The notes under the pieces are model-generated. The model saw nothing but the letters and a program-made list of their open reading frames with translations, was not told the origin of the DNA and ran no database searches. This document shows, one piece after another, positions 51,172 through 60,172 of a stretch of DNA of 64,000 nucleotides; positions within the stretch are counted from its first letter, which is position 1; each line of letters opens with the position of its first letter. This stretch comes from Mycolicibacterium anyangense (GTDB taxonomy: Bacteria > Actinomycetota > Actinomycetes > Mycobacteriales > Mycobacteriaceae): the NCBI RefSeq assembly GCF_010731855.1, contig NZ_AP022620.1, positions 3,534,001-3,598,000 on the forward strand, given 5' to 3'. Both the position numbers and the translations under genes were made by a program.

Positions 51172-51750
51172 TCATAACAGGATTCCGGAGAACACGTCAC
51201 CGGCCAGGCCGGCCACCACGGGCACGATGCCCAGGCAGATGAAGGCGGGCAGAAAACACAACCCGAGCGGACCGGCGATGAGCACCGACGCGCGTTCGGC
51301 GGCGGCAGCCGCGGCATGGGTGGCGTCCTGGCGCGATTGTTCGGCCAATTCGGCCACTCCCTGCGCCAGCGCACTGCCCGAGGCCGCCGAGCGCCGAGCC
51401 AGCCGGGCCACGGCCGCACAGGTCGGATCACGCAGCCCATCGGGGACTTCCCAGGCCATGTCGGCCGGGGCGCCCAGTGCCAGTAGGTCGGCGGCGCGAC
51501 GCAGCATCGCGCCGAGTTGTTCGGGTGCCGATGGCGCCGTGGCCGTGGCCGCCGCGGGTACCGACATCCCGGCGGACAGGCAGACAGCGAACACATCGAG
51601 CGCCGAGGCCGCCGCGAGTGGGTCACGACGACGGTGCACCGCGCGCGGCCCCGCCGACCGTACGCTTCGGATCCCGGCCCGGTGCCGGACTGCCGCCGGA
51701 CCCGCGGCGATCAGCAACGCGGCCGCCAGAAGCAGTGCAGCAGAAGTCAT
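51172..51750 (-). CDS. tadC: TadC-like type II secretion F-domain protein
   Basis: 192 residues with an N-terminal helix (SAALLLAAALLIAAGPAAV), a cytoplasmic helical domain (ALDVFAVCLSAGMSVPAAAT) and C-terminal membrane helices (LGLCFLPAFICLGIVPVVAG). It is an inner-membrane platform protein for pilus assembly. The ATG overlaps the tadB end by four bases. Rv3657c homologue. Confidence 0.87.
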   Translation of the reverse strand: MTSAALLLAAALLIAAGPAAVRHRAGIRSVRSAGPRAVHRRRDPLAAASALDVFAVCLSAGMSVPAAATATAPSAPEQLGAMLRRAADLLALGAPADMAWEVPDGLRDPTCAAVARLARRSAASGSALAQGVAELAEQSRQDATHAAAAAAERASVLIAGPLGLCFLPAFICLGIVPVVAGLAGDVFSGILL

Positions 51751-52520
51751 GTCACCGTCCGTTCGGTGATCCGGTCCGCCCACAGCAGGCCGAGACAGAC
51801 CAGCATCACACCGGTGACCAGCAACCAGCCACCGAGTCCGGCGCCGGCCAGGAACGCGACGGGCCGTGCTCCGATCAGCTGGCCCAGCAGCACGCCGAGC
51901 ACGGGCAGGCCAGCGAGGATGAGGGCAGTGGCGCGGGCCCCGGCCAGCCCGGCCTGGACCCGGTCGGCGAACCGCTGCCTCTCGACGATGTCGCGCTGCG
52001 CCGCGCGCATCAGTGCCGTCATTCCCAGACCCTGCTCGGCGGCCAATTGCCAACACACCGCCAGGCGACTCCACTGCCCTGCGACCAGGGACCGGTCCGC
52101 CACCGCGTGCAGTCCACCCGCGACATCCGCGCCCAGTCCCGCGCGGGCGGCGACCGCCTGTAGCGAAGCCCCGACATCGCCATCGCTTTCGGTGGCCGCG
52201 ACGGCGAACGCGAGCACGGGGTGGGCACCGACTCGGAGTTCCCCGACCAGAACCTCCAGCGCTGCGGCCAGTGCGCGTGCGTCGGCTCGCCGACGGTGTT
52301 GGTGCCGGGCCTGCCGCCGCCGTACCGCCAGCGTCGCCGTCAGGAGCGCCGCGGCGATCACCACGGCCGGTGGCAGCGTGGTCACCATGGCCACCGCACC
52401 GAGTACGACCATCGGACCCTTCACCCGCACCTGTCTGCCGGCCAGTCCCAGCCGACGGTGCGCAGGCGCGGGCGCAACCAGGAACGCGGCCGCCAACAAC
52501 ACGGCTGCCACGGCCATCAC
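51747..52520 (-). CDS. tadB: TadB-like type II secretion F-domain protein
   Basis: 257 residues: N-terminal membrane helices, the T2SSF domain (AAALEVLVGELRVGAHPVLA, WQLAAEQGLGMTALMRAAQR) and C-terminal helices (ALILAGLPVLGVLLGQLIGA). It pairs with TadC as the membrane platform. The start is ATG 52520 or 52517, overlapping the tadA end. Rv3658c homologue. Confidence 0.88.
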   Translation of the reverse strand: MMAVAAVLLAAAFLVAPAPAHRRLGLAGRQVRVKGPMVVLGAVAMVTTLPPAVVIAAALLTATLAVRRRQARHQHRRRADARALAAALEVLVGELRVGAHPVLAFAVAATESDGDVGASLQAVAARAGLGADVAGGLHAVADRSLVAGQWSRLAVCWQLAAEQGLGMTALMRAAQRDIVERQRFADRVQAGLAGARATALILAGLPVLGVLLGQLIGARPVAFLAGAGLGGWLLVTGVMLVCLGLLWADRITERTVT

Positions 52521-53683
52521 GGCACCCCGCGATCGCCGAGCAGACGATCCAGTTCGTCAGCGCCACAATCAAATCCGCGATGCAGACGCCAGGCGGCGCG
52601 CGCGGCCACCCGGCCGTCGTCGGCGCGCTGCAACACCGCGATCTCGGTGAGCCTGCGAACCCCGTCATGGCCGCGACTGACATGCACGACCACCTGCACC
52701 GCGGCCGCGAGTTGGCTGTGCAGCGCTGCGCGGTCCAGCCCGCCGAGTGCGGCCAGCGCCTCGAGCCGGGCAGGCACCTCGGCGGGACTGTTGGCGTGCA
52801 CTGTTCCGGCCCCGCCGTCGTGGCCGGTGTTCAGTGCGGCAAGCAGGTCGACGACCTCGGCCCCACGCACCTCCCCGACGACGATGCGGTCCGGCCGCAT
52901 CCGCAGGGCCTGGCGGACCAGCTGGCGCAGGGTGATCTCTCCTATGCCTTCGACGTTGGCGCCGCGCGCCACCAGCCGCACCAGATGCGGGTGGGGCGGT
53001 GCCAGTTCGGCGGCATCCTCGACACAGACGATCCGCTCGGTGGCACTCACCGACCCGAGCGCCGCCGCCAGCAGAGTGGTCTTGCCCGCGCCCGTCCCAC
53101 CCGAGACCAGGAAGGCCAACCGCGCTGCGATGATGCGGCTCAGCAATCGGCCCGCCTCGTCATCGATCGCGCCCGAGCGAGCCAACGCCGCGAGGTCCTG
53201 GGTGGCCGGACGCAGTACCCGCAGCGATACGCACGTGCCGGCGACAGCCACCGGCGGGAGCACCGCGTGCAGGCGCACCGTGAACTGGCCGCTGCCGATA
53301 CCGGTCAGCTGCCCGTCCACCCACGGTTGGGCATCGTCGAGGCGGCGGCCGGCGGCGACCGCCAGACGCTGCGCAAGCCGACGTACCGCGGCCTCGTCGT
53401 CGAAACGCACAGTGCTGCGGCGCAATCCGGACCCGTCGTCCACCCATACCGCGTCGGGTGCGGTGACCAGAACGTCAGTGGTGCCCGGCGCCCGCAGCAG
53501 CGGTTCCAGCACACCGGCACCGGTGAGTTCGGTCTGCAGCACCCGCAGATTGCTCAGCACCTCGGTGTCACCCAGCACGCCGCCCGACTCGGCGCGGATG
53601 GCCGCCGCCACGGTGGTCGGACGCAACGCGCCCGACTCCGCGGCCAACCGTTCGCGCACGCGCTCGATCAGGGAGGCACTCAT
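52517..53683 (-). CDS. tadA: TadA-like pilus assembly ATPase
   Basis: 388 residues. Secretion ATPase with Walker A VSGGTGAGKTTLLAAALG, an Asp box (IVCVEDAAELAPPHPHLVRL), Walker B-type RPDRIVVGEVRGAEVVDLL and a His box (HDGGAGTVHANSPAEVPAR). It powers pilus extension and possibly retraction. The ATG at 53683 overlaps the ssd-like stop; the longer upstream frame is rejected because it lies inside that gene. Rv3659c homologue. Confidence 0.93.
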   Translation of the reverse strand: MSASLIERVRERLAAESGALRPTTVAAAIRAESGGVLGDTEVLSNLRVLQTELTGAGVLEPLLRAPGTTDVLVTAPDAVWVDDGSGLRRSTVRFDDEAAVRRLAQRLAVAAGRRLDDAQPWVDGQLTGIGSGQFTVRLHAVLPPVAVAGTCVSLRVLRPATQDLAALARSGAIDDEAGRLLSRIIAARLAFLVSGGTGAGKTTLLAAALGSVSATERIVCVEDAAELAPPHPHLVRLVARGANVEGIGEITLRQLVRQALRMRPDRIVVGEVRGAEVVDLLAALNTGHDGGAGTVHANSPAEVPARLEALAALGGLDRAALHSQLAAAVQVVVHVSRGHDGVRRLTEIAVLQRADDGRVAARAAWRLHRGFDCGADELDRLLGDRGVP

Positions 53684-54747
53684 GCGGCCTGCATTCCTGA
53701 CCCGCGGCGCAACGCCTCCAGCACCTGCCGGGCGGCGGCGGCCAGCGGCGACCGCCGCCCCAGCCGAATGCCGCCGTGCTCGAGACGCTGCGCCAGCATC
53801 GGCTCCGGGCGCATGGCGGCCAGCAGGGGCAGTCGGGTCACCTCGGCGACCTCGCGGGCGGTGAGACCGCCCGGGGAGGGGCCCCGGACGACCAGTGCGA
53901 CGTTGGGGTTGGCCGCCCGCAGGATCGCGGCCCGCGCCGACATCGCGGCGACCGCGCGCACATCGCACGTGGTGACGGCCAGCACCAGATCGGCGCACTC
54001 CAGCGCGACCGCGGCCGCCGGTGTGCCCCGGCGGGGCACATCGCAGACCACCATCACGCCGCCACGGCGACCCGCGTCGAGCACCGATTCGACCGGTGCG
54101 GCATCCATCTCGTGACCCGAGCGCGTCCCCGACAGGACGGTGACACCACGCTGGGCGGGCAATGCGTCACGCACCGCCGGCCAACTGAGCCGGCCGCCCT
54201 GCAGACTCAGGTCCGGCCAGCGCAAGCCGGTGGCGGACTCCGCTCCGAGCAACAGGTCGATACCACCGCTCCAGGGGTCGAGGTCGACGAGCAGCGAGTC
54301 CGCTGCCACCAGGGCGAGTGCGGCGGCGAAGACCGAAGCGCCGGCGCCGCCACGTCCCGGTGTCACCGCGATCAGCCGGCCGCGGGCCGGTTTGTCCGGT
54401 TCGGTCTCGGCGGCTTCGGAAAGATACCGGACCAGGTCGTCTTCCTGTGCCGGGAGCGTGCACAGGTGCTGAACACCGACGGCCATCGCCGCGGTCCAGG
54501 TGGCCGGGTGTGGATCGACACCCGAGACCAGGATGACCGAGTCGCGCCGGGGCAGCCCGTCATCTCCGCATCGGTGCACAGCGGCGTCGTCGAGGAGGAC
54601 GGCGGTCGCACTCGACCAGGCCCTGCGGGTGATGGTCGACGAGGCAGCCACCATCCGCAGACCTGCCGCCGCGGCGGCGCGGGCACACAGCGCCCGCAGC
54701 TGATCGTCGTCGAGCAGGGTCAGCACCACACCGGTCTGGGACGTCAC
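53680..54747 (-). CDS. ssd: Septum-site-determining / TadZ-like MinD-family protein (Rv3660c)
   Basis: 355 residues. An N-terminal receiver-like domain without clear phosphorylation residues precedes a MinD/ParA-like fold with a deviant Walker A, VTPGRGGAGASVFAAALALV, which lacks the usual Lys-Thr/Ser pair. Later LLVDLDPWSGGIDLLLGA and GVMVVCDVPRRGTPA are typical. Rv3660c (Ssd) affects septum formation; in other bacteria such proteins (TadZ/CpaE) place the pilus machine. First gene of the tad unit. Confidence 0.88.
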   Translation of the reverse strand: MTSQTGVVLTLLDDDQLRALCARAAAAAGLRMVAASSTITRRAWSSATAVLLDDAAVHRCGDDGLPRRDSVILVSGVDPHPATWTAAMAVGVQHLCTLPAQEDDLVRYLSEAAETEPDKPARGRLIAVTPGRGGAGASVFAAALALVAADSLLVDLDPWSGGIDLLLGAESATGLRWPDLSLQGGRLSWPAVRDALPAQRGVTVLSGTRSGHEMDAAPVESVLDAGRRGGVMVVCDVPRRGTPAAAVALECADLVLAVTTCDVRAVAAMSARAAILRAANPNVALVVRGPSPGGLTAREVAEVTRLPLLAAMRPEPMLAQRLEHGGIRLGRRSPLAAAARQVLEALRRGSGMQAA

Positions 54748-54967
54748 CTGACCACCGTCGCGCCGTCGCGCTCGAGGCGATAGCCGTCAGCAGCCGTTCT
54801 GGGGATCAACCGGGGTGTGGGGATAAACCCGCGCCGACCAGTCGCTCATCGGAACACGGGCGCCCACCGCCGTCCACCGAAAATCGCACTCGACACGGAA
54901 CTGCAGTTCTGGCAACGAACGGGGTGTTAGCCAGAATCGGAGGGAATTGACGCCGGAGAAGGTCCGG

Positions 54968-55063
54968 AAAAAGGGACGACCCCCGCCAGGGGGGGAGGAG
55001 GCGGAGGTCGTCGTGTATCAGCCCCGGGGGGTCGGGCTGATGCACACCCGGCATAAGCCGAGT
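54968..55063 (-). ncRNA. 6C small RNA (B11-like)
   Basis: On the minus strand TATAGT (55070-55075) is a good -10. About seven bases on begins an RNA with two hairpins: ATCAGCCC-GACCCCCCG-GGGCTGAT (55017-55041) and ACGACC(TC)CCGCC...GGCGGGGGTCGT, each with a run of six or more C in its loop, then CCCTTTTT. Loops rich in C and this position between Rv3660c and Rv3661 homologues match the actinobacterial 6C RNA (B11 in M. tuberculosis). It acts in trans through its C-rich loops. No other gene is seen in the 54748-55219 gap. Confidence 0.88.
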
Positions 55064-55207
55064 AATGCCACTATACACACGACGAGGCGCTGTCGCGCAA
55101 GTACTCAATCTACGAAAAGCCCATGTTTTTGCTGTGAAAGTGCAGCACAGGACACGTGGCGCCCTCTGCCACTTTCCGCGCGCCGCCCCGACCAGAAGCG
55201 CCGCACC

Positions 55208-55222
55208 TATCCTGGCCGTGTG
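55208..55222 (+). promoter_or_regulatory. -10 box implying a leaderless mRNA
   Basis: TATCCT (55208-55213) lies seven bases before the GTG start at 55220. Transcription would then begin at the G of the start codon, a common leaderless arrangement in mycobacteria. No -35 match is required or seen. Confidence 0.45.
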
Positions 55223-56077
55223 ACCGATGCCCCGACGGCAACACCCCAGCTAACGGCCCCCCACGGCGGCCCCACCGCGGATAGCGCACCCCGCACAGCG
55301 GCGTTCTTCGACCTGGACAAGACAGTGATTGCCAAGTCAAGCACGCTCGCTTTCAGCAAACCCTTCTTCAACCAAGGCCTGCTCAACCGCCGCGCCGTGC
55401 TCGCCTCGAGCTACGCCCAGTTCCTCTATCTGATGTCCGGTGCCGACCACGACCAGATGGACCGGATGCGCTCCTATGTCACCAGCATGTGTGCCGGCTG
55501 GGACGTCGAGCAGGTGACGTCGATCGTCAACGAGACATTGCACGACATCGTCGATCCGCTGGTGTTCGCCGAGGCCGCCGAGCTGATCGCCGACCATCGG
55601 CTCTGCGGACGCGACGTGGTGATCGTGTCGGCCTCCGGTGAGGAGATCGTGGCGCCGATCGCCCGCGCCCTGGGCGCCACCCACGCGATGGGCACCCGGA
55701 TGGTGGTCGAGGACGGCAAGTACACCGGCGAGGTCGCGTTCTACTGCTACGGCGAGGGCAAGGCCGCCGCGATCCGCGAACTGGCCGCCCTGGAGGGCTA
55801 CCCGCTGGAACACTGCTACGCCTATTCCGACTCCGTGACCGATCTGCCGATGCTCGAGGCGGTGGGCCACCCCACTGCGGTCAACCCAGATCGCGCGCTC
55901 CGCAAGGAAGCCAGCGCCCGCGACTGGCCCATCCTGACGTTCTCCCGACCGGTGCCGTTGCGCGACCGGATCTCGGCGCCGTCCGGCGCGGCGGTCGCCA
56001 CCTCGGCCGCCCTCGGGATCAGCGCACTGGCCGCCGGCGCGTTGACGTACTCGGTGTTACGGCGCTTGACCTTCTAG
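55220..56077 (+). CDS. HAD-IB family hydrolase (SerB-like, Rv3661)
   Basis: 285 residues. The HAD motifs are AAFFDLDKTVIAKSS (nucleophile DxD), VVIVSASGEEIV (motif II), and EGKAAAIRELA with YAYSDSVTDLPMLEAVGHP (motifs III and IV). A C-terminal hydrophobic helix (SAALGISALAAGALTYSVL) may anchor it. The family hydrolyses phosphate esters; lysophosphatidate or phosphoserine-like substrates are proposed for relatives. The GTG at 55220 gives a length nearly equal to Rv3661 and is preferred over upstream starts that lie in the 6C RNA region. Confidence 0.88.
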   Translation: MTDAPTATPQLTAPHGGPTADSAPRTAAFFDLDKTVIAKSSTLAFSKPFFNQGLLNRRAVLASSYAQFLYLMSGADHDQMDRMRSYVTSMCAGWDVEQVTSIVNETLHDIVDPLVFAEAAELIADHRLCGRDVVIVSASGEEIVAPIARALGATHAMGTRMVVEDGKYTGEVAFYCYGEGKAAAIRELAALEGYPLEHCYAYSDSVTDLPMLEAVGHPTAVNPDRALRKEASARDWPILTFSRPVPLRDRISAPSGAAVATSAALGISALAAGALTYSVLRRLTF

Positions 56078-56138
56078 CCGCCAAACCGTTGCCCGCCAAA
56101 GCCTTGATGTGACGATCGTCACGGAGTACAAAGGAAGC

Positions 56139-56445
56139 ACGGTCGCGAAGCGAGGCCTAGGTAGCGCCGGAAGAGAAGGCACTATCTCCCGACCCCAGCG
56201 ACCCAGCACGGTTCCCGGCACCCACGCGGAGCATGCCGCGATATGGCAGAAGTGTTGCGGGCCTGCGCCATTGCGAAAAGCGGACGGACACGACGATCCT
56301 TTGGGGTGGATCGCTACCGAAGCGCATCGCAAGACCGCCGAGGCCAACCCACGCAGCCGATACCGCACGCTTGGTAACCGGGAAACCGTGCTAGCGGGCG
56401 GCGAGCCGAACTCTTCTCGGATCGTCGCCCGCTTTCGACTGTCCG
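56139..56445 (+). ncRNA. Probable Ms1 RNA (MTS2823-like, 6S-like)
   Basis: The 370-bp gap between the HAD gene and the Rv3662c homologue has no gene on either strand that I can support. TTGATG (56104-56109), a 17-base spacer and TACAAA (56127-56132) form a plausible promoter. Downstream, AGCACGGTTCCCGG (56205-56218) can pair with CCGGGAAACCGTGCT (56378-56392), a long helix with one bulge. An outer GTCG...AGCG / CGCT..CGAC helix closes the ends. A closed rod with a large open middle and this location match Ms1, the abundant RNA that binds core RNA polymerase. Ends are estimates. Confidence 0.7.
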
Positions 56446-56447
56446 GA

Positions 56448-57194
56448 CTACTTCGCAGCCGCTTCCGCGATCGAGAGTGCTTCTCGCGCACCATCTTCCA
56501 GCGCAGCGCAACTCATCAAGAGCCACCGCCGGACACCGTCGGGCACACCGGAGGCAAAGTCGCCGGCCGCAGCCTGGTATTCCTCGGCGCGGCGCATCCA
56601 ATACACCTCGGGAACACCGAGACCGTGCGGATCCAGACCGGTGCCGATCGTGACCAGACGCGACACCGCCCGGGCGATCACACCGTCCCCGCTACCGAAC
56701 GGTGCCAGCGCCAGCAATTCGCCGTGCGCGACGGCCGCGAGCACCGGGGCCGGCGCAGTGCTGGCCCCGGTCACCAATCGGGTGACCAGATCCAGCCGGG
56801 CAGCAACCTCGGGGTCCTGCCGCGGCCGACCGAGGCTGTCGCCGTCGGTGAGGTCGGCGGCGGCCAACGCGTGCAGCCGGGCCAGCGCCTGCAACGGCGC
56901 GCGCTGCCACACCCCGACCAGTGCCGTGGTGCCGCCCTCCATCGCCTGGCCGACCCGCAGCGCGCCTGCCAGCACCGGATCGTTGGGTTCGGCGCCCGAG
57001 GCATCCAGTTGCACGGCGCCGCCGTCGAGAGCCGACGACGACCGTGCGCCGCGGATCGCCGATTCCGCGGCGGTCACCGGCCAGTTGCGCAGGTTCGTGC
57101 GGTGCCGGTGGGCTTTGGCCAGCGCCTCGCGGGCCGCCTCGGCGGCGTCGGAGACGCCCGGCAGGTCGAGTAACGGGGCCAGCAGGTCGGTCAC
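56448..57194 (-). CDS. Fic-fold-like protein with degenerate active site (Rv3662c-like)
   Basis: 248 residues. An N-terminal helical part (TNLRNWPVTAAESAIRGARS) and a Fic-type core. The catalytic Fic motif HPFxxGNGRxxR appears as APFGSGDGVIAR (about residue 165): the catalytic His is Ala, the acidic position is Ser, Asn is Asp and the central Arg is Val. AMP transfer is therefore unlikely. Homologous to Rv3662c by position. It may act as a scaffold or binding protein. Confidence 0.75.
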   Translation of the reverse strand: MTDLLAPLLDLPGVSDAAEAAREALAKAHRHRTNLRNWPVTAAESAIRGARSSSALDGGAVQLDASGAEPNDPVLAGALRVGQAMEGGTTALVGVWQRAPLQALARLHALAAADLTDGDSLGRPRQDPEVAARLDLVTRLVTGASTAPAPVLAAVAHGELLALAPFGSGDGVIARAVSRLVTIGTGLDPHGLGVPEVYWMRRAEEYQAAAGDFASGVPDGVRRWLLMSCAALEDGAREALSIAEAAAK

Positions 57195-57333
57195 GTTCGG
57201 CCACGCTATCGGCGCGCCGGAGGCGGCAGTACGGTGGGTCGTGATTCGACCGTTCGGCGCGTGACACGGACCGCCCGCCGACGAATGTGACTCCCCAACG
57301 CCGATGCAACCTCAAGTGACTACGCTCACAACC

Positions 57334-59295
57334 ATGACCGAGGCGCACACCGAAGTTCCGTCTTACTACCCGCCGGCTGCGGAGTTCTCCGACAACGCCA
57401 ATGCCACGGCCGCCCTCTATGACGAGGCCGAAGCCGACCGGCTGGCCTTCTGGGCCAAGCAGGCCAACCGGCTGTCCTGGGCGACGCCGTTCGGCGAGGT
57501 GCTCGACTGGTCGGACGCGCCGTTCGCGAAATGGTTCGTCGGCGGCAAGCTGAACGTCGCCTACAACTGCGTGGACCGGCACGTCGAGGCCGGTAACGGC
57601 GACCGGGTCGCCATCCATTGGGAGGGCGAGCCGGTCGGTGATGCGAGGTCCATCACCTACGCACAGCTCAAGGACGAGGTCAGCAAGGCCGCCAACACGC
57701 TCACCGATCTAGGCCTGGTGGCAGGCGACCGGGTGGCCATCTACATGCCGATGGTGCCCGAGGCGATCGTGGCGATGCTGGCCTGCGCGCGTCTGGGTCT
57801 GATGCACAGCGTGGTCTTCGCCGGATTCTCGGCCTCGGCCCTGCGCGCCCGCATCGAGGATGCCGAAGCCAAGCTGGTGATCACCACCGACGGCCAGTAC
57901 CGGCGCGGCGCTGCGGTGTCACTGAAGGACGCCGTCGATGACGCGGTCTCCGACCAGCCTTCGGTCGAACACGTTCTGGTGGTGCGGCGCACCGGAATTG
58001 ACGTCGAATGGACCCAGGGCCGGGACCTGTGGTGGCACGAGACGGTCGACAGCGCCTCGCCGGAGCACACTCCGGAGGCCTTCGACTCCGAGCAACCGTT
58101 GTTCCTGCTGTACACCTCGGGCACCACCGGCAAGCCCAAGGGCATCATCCACACCTCCGGCGGCTACCTGACCCAGGCGTCCTACACCCACTACAACGTG
58201 TTCGACATCAAGCCGGACAGCGACGTCTACTGGTGCACGGCCGACATCGGCTGGGTGACCGGTCACACCTACATCGTCTACGGACCGCTGTCCAACGGGG
58301 CCACCCAGGTGGTCTACGAAGGCACTCCCGCCTCCCCCGACGAGCACCGCCACTTCCAGGTGATCGAAAAGTACGGTGTGACAATCTATTACACCGCGCC
58401 GACGCTGATCCGCACCTTCATGAAGTGGGGCCGCGAGCTGGCGTTCCAGCACGACCTGTCCAGCCTGCGGCTGCTGGGCTCGGTCGGCGAGCCGATCAAT
58501 CCGGAAGCCTGGCGCTGGTACCGGCTGGTGTTCGGCGCCGACGCCACCCCGATCGTGGACACCTGGTGGCAGACCGAGACCGGGGCCGCGATGATCTCGC
58601 CGCTGCCCGGCGTGACGAACTGCAAGCCGGGTTCGGCGATGCGCCCGCTGCCGGGCATCTCGGCCAAGATCGTCGATGACGACGGAAATGAGTTGACGCC
58701 CAGCGCCGATCACGGTGAGCATGTCACCGGATATCTGGTGCTCGACAAGCCGTGGCCATCGATGCTGCGCGGTATCTGGGGCGACCCGGAACGTTTCAAG
58801 GAGACCTACTGGTCGCGATTCGCCGAGCGGGGCTGGTACTTCGCCGGTGACGGCGCCCGGTACGGCAGCGACGGTGAGGTCTGGGTGCTCGGCCGCATCG
58901 ACGACGTGATGAACGTTTCGGGACACCGCATTTCGACGGCCGAGGTGGAATCGGCTCTGGTCGGCCACTCCGGTGTCGCCGAGGCTGCCGTCGTGGGTGC
59001 CAGCGACGACACCACCGGCCAGGCGATCTGTGCGTTCGTGATCCTCAAGGCGCACCATGCCGAGACGCCGACCGAGCAGATGGTGGACGAACTGCGGGCC
59101 GAAGTGTCCCGGGAGATCTCCCCGATCGCCAAGCCGCGCGAAATCCACGTCGTGCCAGAGCTTCCCAAGACCCGAAGCGGCAAGATCATGCGGCGGTTGC
59201 TGCGTGACGTCGCTGAGGGCCGCGAACTCGGCGACACCTCGACGCTGGTGGATGCAACGGTCTTCGAGGCGATCCGGGCCAGCAAGGCCAACTAG
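57334..59295 (+). CDS. acs: Acetyl-CoA synthetase
   Basis: 653 residues. FLLYTSGTTGKPKGIIHTSG (adenylation motif), WWQTETGAAMISPLPG, and near the C-terminus PKTRSGKIMRRLLR, whose Lys is the conserved target of protein acetylation in mycobacterial Acs. It activates acetate (and perhaps propionate) to acyl-CoA. The ATG at 57334 (MTEAHTEVPSYYPP) is preferred over one ten codons upstream. Rv3667 homologue. The gene is followed by a convergent secreted protease. Confidence 0.95.
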   Translation: MTEAHTEVPSYYPPAAEFSDNANATAALYDEAEADRLAFWAKQANRLSWATPFGEVLDWSDAPFAKWFVGGKLNVAYNCVDRHVEAGNGDRVAIHWEGEPVGDARSITYAQLKDEVSKAANTLTDLGLVAGDRVAIYMPMVPEAIVAMLACARLGLMHSVVFAGFSASALRARIEDAEAKLVITTDGQYRRGAAVSLKDAVDDAVSDQPSVEHVLVVRRTGIDVEWTQGRDLWWHETVDSASPEHTPEAFDSEQPLFLLYTSGTTGKPKGIIHTSGGYLTQASYTHYNVFDIKPDSDVYWCTADIGWVTGHTYIVYGPLSNGATQVVYEGTPASPDEHRHFQVIEKYGVTIYYTAPTLIRTFMKWGRELAFQHDLSSLRLLGSVGEPINPEAWRWYRLVFGADATPIVDTWWQTETGAAMISPLPGVTNCKPGSAMRPLPGISAKIVDDDGNELTPSADHGEHVTGYLVLDKPWPSMLRGIWGDPERFKETYWSRFAERGWYFAGDGARYGSDGEVWVLGRIDDVMNVSGHRISTAEVESALVGHSGVAEAAVVGASDDTTGQAICAFVILKAHHAETPTEQMVDELRAEVSREISPIAKPREIHVVPELPKTRSGKIMRRLLRDVAEGRELGDTSTLVDATVFEAIRASKAN

Positions 59296-59302
59296 CCGGG
59301 AG

Positions 59303-60025
59303 TCAGGCTGCGGGTGCCGGCGCCATGTTGGGCGTCGGCACGAAGCCGCTGCCCGGGCGGTCCTTGGCGGCGATATCGCCGAGGATCGAGCTCATCGACA
59401 TCGTGACCGCGGGCGTGTGCAGCGGGATGTATTTGATGATGCACGTCGGCAACGCGTCGCTGAAGGCGCCGTGGATCATGCCGACGAGCTTGTTGTTCAC
59501 CGTCACGGGAGCACCGGAGTCACCGGGTTGACCGCACACCTGGTTGAGGATCGTGCCGGGCTCCTGGCCGGGTCCCCACGTGACACCGCAGGAGTAGCCG
59601 GTGGTGCGGCCGAGCTTGCAGGCAACCGCACCGAACTCCGGGTCGGGGCCGAGGCCGTCGATGAGGAAGCCGTTGTAGTTGGCCACCGGTGCCACCTTGG
59701 CCGGGTCGAACCGGATCACCGCGTAGTCCAGGCCGTCGTTGCCGGCGACCATTGTTCCGATGACGCCGCTGTCCTGGTTTGCTTCGGAGGCCACCTGGGC
59801 GCCCGGGCCACCGCAGTGCGCGGAGGTGAAGCCGATCAACGCACCGGTCTTGTCGGTGCCGATCGAGGTCAGCGTGCAATACGTGTCGCCGTTGATGACG
59901 ATGCCCGCACCGCCACCCATCGGGACTTTGTTGTCGGCGCCGGCCGCGCAGACGGGGCTGACAAACAGTGCGCCGACAGCCAGGGCCGCGGCCCCTGCCA
60001 TCACCCGCATTCGCGCGGTCGTCAC
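59303..60025 (-). CDS. Secreted trypsin-like serine protease (Rv3668c-like)
   Basis: 240 residues with a signal peptide (MAGAAALAVGALFVSPVCAA). The catalytic set is visible: FTSAHCGGPG (His), DGLDYAVIRF (Asp) and GQPGDSGAPVTVNNKL (Ser). Cysteines (YCTLTS, AHCGG, ACKLGR, YSCGVT, QVCGQ, PTCIIKY) can form disulfides. The start is a GTG at 60025 with GGAGG upstream. Exported; substrate unknown. Confidence 0.86.
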   Translation of the reverse strand: MTTARMRVMAGAAALAVGALFVSPVCAAGADNKVPMGGGAGIVINGDTYCTLTSIGTDKTGALIGFTSAHCGGPGAQVASEANQDSGVIGTMVAGNDGLDYAVIRFDPAKVAPVANYNGFLIDGLGPDPEFGAVACKLGRTTGYSCGVTWGPGQEPGTILNQVCGQPGDSGAPVTVNNKLVGMIHGAFSDALPTCIIKYIPLHTPAVTMSMSSILGDIAAKDRPGSGFVPTPNMAPAPAA

Positions 60026-60172
60026 TGTAGGCAAACCTCCGTCCGAACCCACCCTGACAAGGGAGTCTACCTGTTTCACACCAGTAACTTGCGTAACAGC
60101 TCGGCGGGTATCCGGCCGCGCACCGGACATGGCAACATGAACCGCGACGACAACGAGAGTTGGAGGACGACC

